A stretch of DNA of 64,000 bases from Chrysogorgia sp. JL179-B06 (Eukaryota; Cnidaria; Anthozoa; Scleralcyonacea; Chrysogorgiidae): assembly GCA_035772405.1 (NCBI GenBank), contig JAYKKM010000017.1, positions 1 to 64,000 of the forward strand, given 5' to 3'. A program made the position numbers and the translations under genes. Shown here piece after piece: positions 60,162 to 64,000 of this stretch. The notes under the pieces were generated by a model, which was not told the DNA's origin, made no database searches, and was given only the letters and a program-made list of their open reading frames with translations. The stretch's first letter is position 1; the number at the start of each line of letters is the position of its first letter.

Positions 60162-62965
60162 GAAGAAAAAAAGGGCAGTATTGTTTTTTAACAGTTCTGA
60201 TATGAACTATCTTAACTGAAAGTTGCACAGGTGGTACTTGCGAGACGTTTGTGACTTGAAGTGGAAGTGTGGTGATTTTTTCCTGCATGAGTTTCGAACC
60301 GTCGAGCACGTATTAAGACTAAGTTATGCAAACGATTACCAGGGCCCGGTAGTTGTTTATGTAATTATAATGCGCAATAAAAGATGTTAAAATTAAGCAT
60401 GTTTCCAAAACTTTAAGAATAAAAAAGTTAAAAATAAATAATTAATTACATAATTAATATTAATATTAAAAAATATTAAATTAATATTAAAATATATAAA
60501 AATATATAATTATATATAATAAATGTTATATAGGAAATATTAATTAAAATAAATATTTACCTTGAAATTTCTATCGGATGAGTTCGTTCCCGATGTTTTT
60601 TGACATAATATTTGTTTTTGGGTTATTTCGTTCTAATTTTTATGGGCTTTTCGACTTGGTTTCAATTTAAATTCGGACCATCATCACACGGAAGCTACTT
60701 GCTGGGCCTGAGGATTGTCCGTTCTCTTAGAGTTCTTTAAGTCTATTAGCGTAGCGTGTTTCAAGATGTTTTGGTAGTGATTAACAGTTTTTGTTATAAA
60801 TATATATTTGTAGGTGAGGATTGATGTGCTTTGTTGTTTAATTCCTGTAGAATATGAAAAAGATGAAGAAAAGACCCATTTTAGAAGATAAGAAACGAAG
60901 TTGGAAGATAGGTAATGTATATTAAAGATTTGGCGATTAAAAGTACAGGGTCAAAATCATAAAACTTTATGTAATCTCTAATATAGACTAATTTTCTTGC
61001 CCAGCGGATTTTCACATAAGAAGCAGACGATAAGAAGTTAAAGATGAGAAGTTTGGAGTTTGAAATGAAGAAACGGATAAGGTATATTTACCTAATGTTT
61101 TAATTTTTTGTTTTAAAAATTCTAAGCTTCATTGTTTGGTAATCTGAATTGTTTGGTGAATGTTTTCTAATGTATTTTTCCATAATAGAACTTGTGGACA
61201 TGCAAAAGATTAAAGAAGTTGGACTGAAGATGAGAAGTTAACGAAGTTTGGAGATTGGTGTAAGTTGATCTATAAATAAGTATATATTTTGAAGTATTGT
61301 GCTAATGTAACTCATTTGGTGGAGAGATGAAGATTGTAATATTTTTTTTGTGTTTCTCTACATAAGATGCAGATGATAACAATTAAAGATGAGAAGTTTG
61401 GAGTTTGAAATGAAGAAACGGATAAGGTATATTTACCTAATGTTTTAATTTTGTTAAAAATTCTAAGCTTCTGAATTGTTTGGTAATCTGAATTGTTTGG
61501 TAAATGTTTTCTAATGTATTTTTCCATAATAGAACTTGTGGACATGCAAAAGATTAAAGAAGTTGGACTGAAGGTGACAAGTTAACGATGTTTGGAGATT
61601 GGCATAACTTGAGGTATAAATAAGTATATATTTTGAGCATTAAGTTAATTACTCATTTGGTGAAGAGATAAAGATTGTAATATTTTCTGCATGTTTCTCT
61701 ACATAAGATGCGGATGATAACAATTAAAGATGAGAAATTAGGAGTTTGAAATCAAGACGTGGGTAAGGTATATTTGCCTAATGTTTTCATTTTTGTTTTA
61801 AAAATTCTAAGCTTCTGAATTGTTTGGTAATCTGAATTGTTTGGTAATCTGAATTGTTTGGTAAATGTTTTCTAATGTATTTTTCCATAATAGAACTTGG
61901 AGACATGCAAAAGATTAAAGAAGTTGGACTGCAGATGACAAGTTAACGAAGTTTGGAGATTGGCGTAACTTGAGCTCAAGAAAAATAGGGCAGTATTGTT
62001 TTTTTAACAATTCTGATATGAACTATCTTAATTGAAAGTTGCATGGGGGTTGGTCTCTGAGACGTCTGTGACTTGAAGTGGAAGTGTGGTGATTTTTTCC
62101 TGCATGAGTTTCGAACCGTCAAGCACGTATTAAGACTAAGTTATGTAAATAATTACCAGGGCCCATTAGTTGTTTATGTAATTTAGTTTTAATGCGCATT
62201 AAAACATGTTAAAATTAAACATCTTTGCAAAACTTTAAAAATAAATAAAAGTTTAAAAAAATTAATTAATTAAAATAATTCATATTAATATTAACAAATA
62301 TAAAATTAATTAAAAATTAATATTAAAAAATATTAATTAAAATAAATATTACATTGCAATTTCTATCAGATGAGTTCGTTACCAATGTTTTTTAGATATT
62401 AAAAATATTAATTAAAATAATAAATATTTACGTTGAAATTTCTATCAGATGAGTTCGTTCCCAATGTTTATTTTACCTAATATTTGTTTTTGGGTTATTT
62501 CTTTCTAATTTGTTTACGGGCTTTTCGACTTGGTTTCAATTTAAATTCGGACCATCATCACACGGAAGCTACTTGCCATGCCTGAGGATTGTGGTTTCTA
62601 TTATATTTCCCTATGTTGTTTCAAGATGTTTTGGTAGTGATTATAAGTTTTTGTTGTAAATATATATTTGTTGGTGAGGAGTGACGTATTTATTTGGATT
62701 GATGTGTTTTGTTGTTTAATTGTTGTAGAATATGAAAAGTGAAGAAAAGAAGACGCATTTTAGAAGATAAGAAAGGAAGTTGGAGACAGGTAATGTATAT
62801 TAAAAAGATTTGGCGATTAAAAGTACAGGGTTAAAATCATAAAACTTTATGTAATCTCTAATATAGACTAATTTTCTGGCACAGCGGATTTTCACATAAG
62901 AAGCAGATGATAAGAAGTTAAAGATGAGAAATTTGGAGTTTGAAATCAAGACGTGGGTAAGGTAT
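60162..62965 (+). repeat. ~1.8-kb tandem segmental duplication
   Basis: Blocks at 60162-60400 (GGGCAGTATTG..., GTGACTTGAAGTGGAAGTG, CTGCATGAGTTTCGAACCG) reappear at 61978-62215. Blocks at 60660-60960 (GGACCATCATCACACGGAAG, CATTTTAGAAGATAAGAAA, AAAGTACAGGGT) reappear at 62540-62840. The offset is 1.82-1.87 kb. AT-rich tracts at 60415-60545 and 62230-62420, made of ATTAATATTAA words, lie at matching places and carry most of the divergence. Confidence 0.85.
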
Positions 62966-64000
62966 ATTAATTAACAGCAATTAATGTAGAGTCTTTTTGT
63001 AGCGCTGTGCGTACAATGAGATTTTAATGTTTAATGTTTTATATTTGTAAATTTAGTGCTTAGTATTTTTATTTTTATTATTTTTATTTTTTTTCTATTT
63101 CTCGGCATATTAGCAATGTATCTGCTAGGGGCCTAAACAGTCCCATCAACCCGAGGTTTAAATAAAGTTTATGATGATGATATTTGCTTAATGTTAATTT
63201 TTTGTTTAAAAATTCTAAGCTTCTGAATTGTTTGGTAATCTGAATTGTTTGGTAAATGTTTTCTAATGTATTTTTCCATAACAGAACTTGTGGACATGCA
63301 AAAGATTAAAGAAGTTGGACTGAAGATGACAAGTTAAAGTTTGGAGATTGGCGTAAGTTGATCTATAAATAAGTATATATTTTTAAGTATTGTGTTAATG
63401 TGACTCATTTGGTGGAGAGATAAAGATTGTAATATTTTTTTTGTATGTTTCTCTACAGAAGATGCAGATGATAACAATTAAAGATGAGAAATTTGGAGTT
63501 TGAAATCAAGACGTGGGTAAGGTATATTTGCCTAATGTTTTAATTTTTTGTTTTAAAAATTCTAAGCTTCTGAATTGTTTGGTAATCTGAATTGTTTGGT
63601 AATCTGAATTGTTTGGTAAATGTTTTCTAATGTATTTTTCCATAATAGAACTTGTGGACATGCAAAAGATTGAATAAGTTGGACTTAAGATGACAAGTTA
63701 ACAAAGTTTGGAGATTGGCGTAAGTTGATCTATAAATAAGTATATATTTTTAAGTATTGTGTTAATGTGACTCATTTGGTGGAGAGATAAAGATTGTAAT
63801 ATTTTTTTTGTATGTTTCTCTACATAAGATGCAGATGATAACAATTGAAGATGAGAAATTTGGAGTTTGAAATCAAGACGTGGGTAAGGTATATTTGCCT
63901 AATGTTTTAATTTTTTGTTTAAAAAATTCTAAGCTTCTGAATTGTTTGGTAATCTGAATTGTTTGGTAATCTGAATTGTTTGGTAATCTGAATTGTTTGG
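61016..64000 (+). repeat. Tandem array of splice-bounded noncoding units
   Basis: Units of 344-365 bp repeat with CTTGTGGACATGCAAAAG starting blocks at 61189, 61533, 61894, 63285 and 63649. In the clearest unit the layout is a 71-nt block (61189-61259) ending at GTAAGT, a 107-nt spacer, a 60-nt block (61367-61426) between CTCTACATAAG and GATAAG|GTATAT, and a 106-nt spacer ending CCATAATAG. The GT and AG borders are kept in nearly all copies. All three frames of the 71-nt block hit stops and 71+60 is not a multiple of 3, so it is not protein coding. The array runs off the window. A LINE tail interrupts one copy. Confidence 0.8.
62966..63180 (+). mobile_element. Short 5'-truncated LINE tail
   Basis: A ~210-bp segment absent from sister units splits GGTATATT from ATATTTGC. 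It ends TTTAAATAAAGTTTATG followed by (ATG)n, typical of LINE 3' ends. ATATT on both sides may be a short target duplication. It has no coding part. Confidence 0.7.

Noticed and set aside
61367..61426. C/D-box snoRNA host units
   Set aside because: GATGATA words resemble a C box, but no matching D box with a terminal stem is placed consistently in the blocks or spacers.

Overview
The window is eukaryotic and almost certainly from a metazoan. It has GT-AG introns, HECT ubiquitin-ligase exons, non-LTR retrotransposon 3' ends, tRNA-derived SINE-like modules, and two unrelated satellite arrays with higher-order structure. The taxon cannot be fixed from sequence alone. The combination of a multi-exon DDE integrase with a G2E3-like HECT gene is one I associate with invertebrates such as cnidarians and sponges and with fishes; I lean towards a marine invertebrate.

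Layout. (1) 1-42,532 is satellite DNA that enters from outside the window. It is built from two related monomers, A (150 bp) and B (161 bp). The first ~25 kb is mostly runs of A with scattered B; from 32.0 to 41.0 kb the array is a regular AB dimer (311 bp, about 29 in a row), with hints of a 622-bp tetramer. B carries degenerate CCCTAA-type hexamers. Both monomers keep a block containing CGTTGGAAA, the core of the CENP-B box. All short ORFs in this part are translations of the repeat. (2) 42,533-42,632 is a junction with a short TATA-containing insert and a decayed satellite remnant. (3) About 42,640-54,684 is a ~12-kb unit bounded by ~165-bp inverted repeats that are ~95% identical. Inside are an unrecognised minus-strand gene remnant (43.4-44.7 kb), a plus-strand HECT E3-ligase gene (45.3-50.3 kb) and a minus-strand DDE integrase (54.5-51.3 kb). 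The last two converge. I read this as a large DNA transposon in which a DDE transposase travels with a HECT ligase. It is now decayed: the integrase has three premature stops and a frameshift, and the HECT gene has a stop, a frameshift and a LINE fragment in or next to an early exon. The catalytic residues of both (D, D, E and the HECT cysteine) remain. The integrase introns hold a ~434-bp fold-back element, two tRNA-like SINE modules and two long hairpins. (4) 54,685-54,951 is a subterminal tract of degenerate short repeats. (5) ~54,952-59,620 is a second satellite, ~204-bp monomer, in 2- to 4-mer higher-order units. (6) 59,830-64,000 begins with a CCAAT/TATA promoter-like region, followed by a tandem array whose ~344-365-bp unit is divided by GT...AG boundaries into 71- and 60-nt exon-like blocks with no open frame. 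A ~1.8-kb duplication and a short LINE tail lie in it.

No gene here looks intact. The interest is in the HECT-plus-integrase element wedged between two satellites, the satellite architecture, and the splice-delimited noncoding array.
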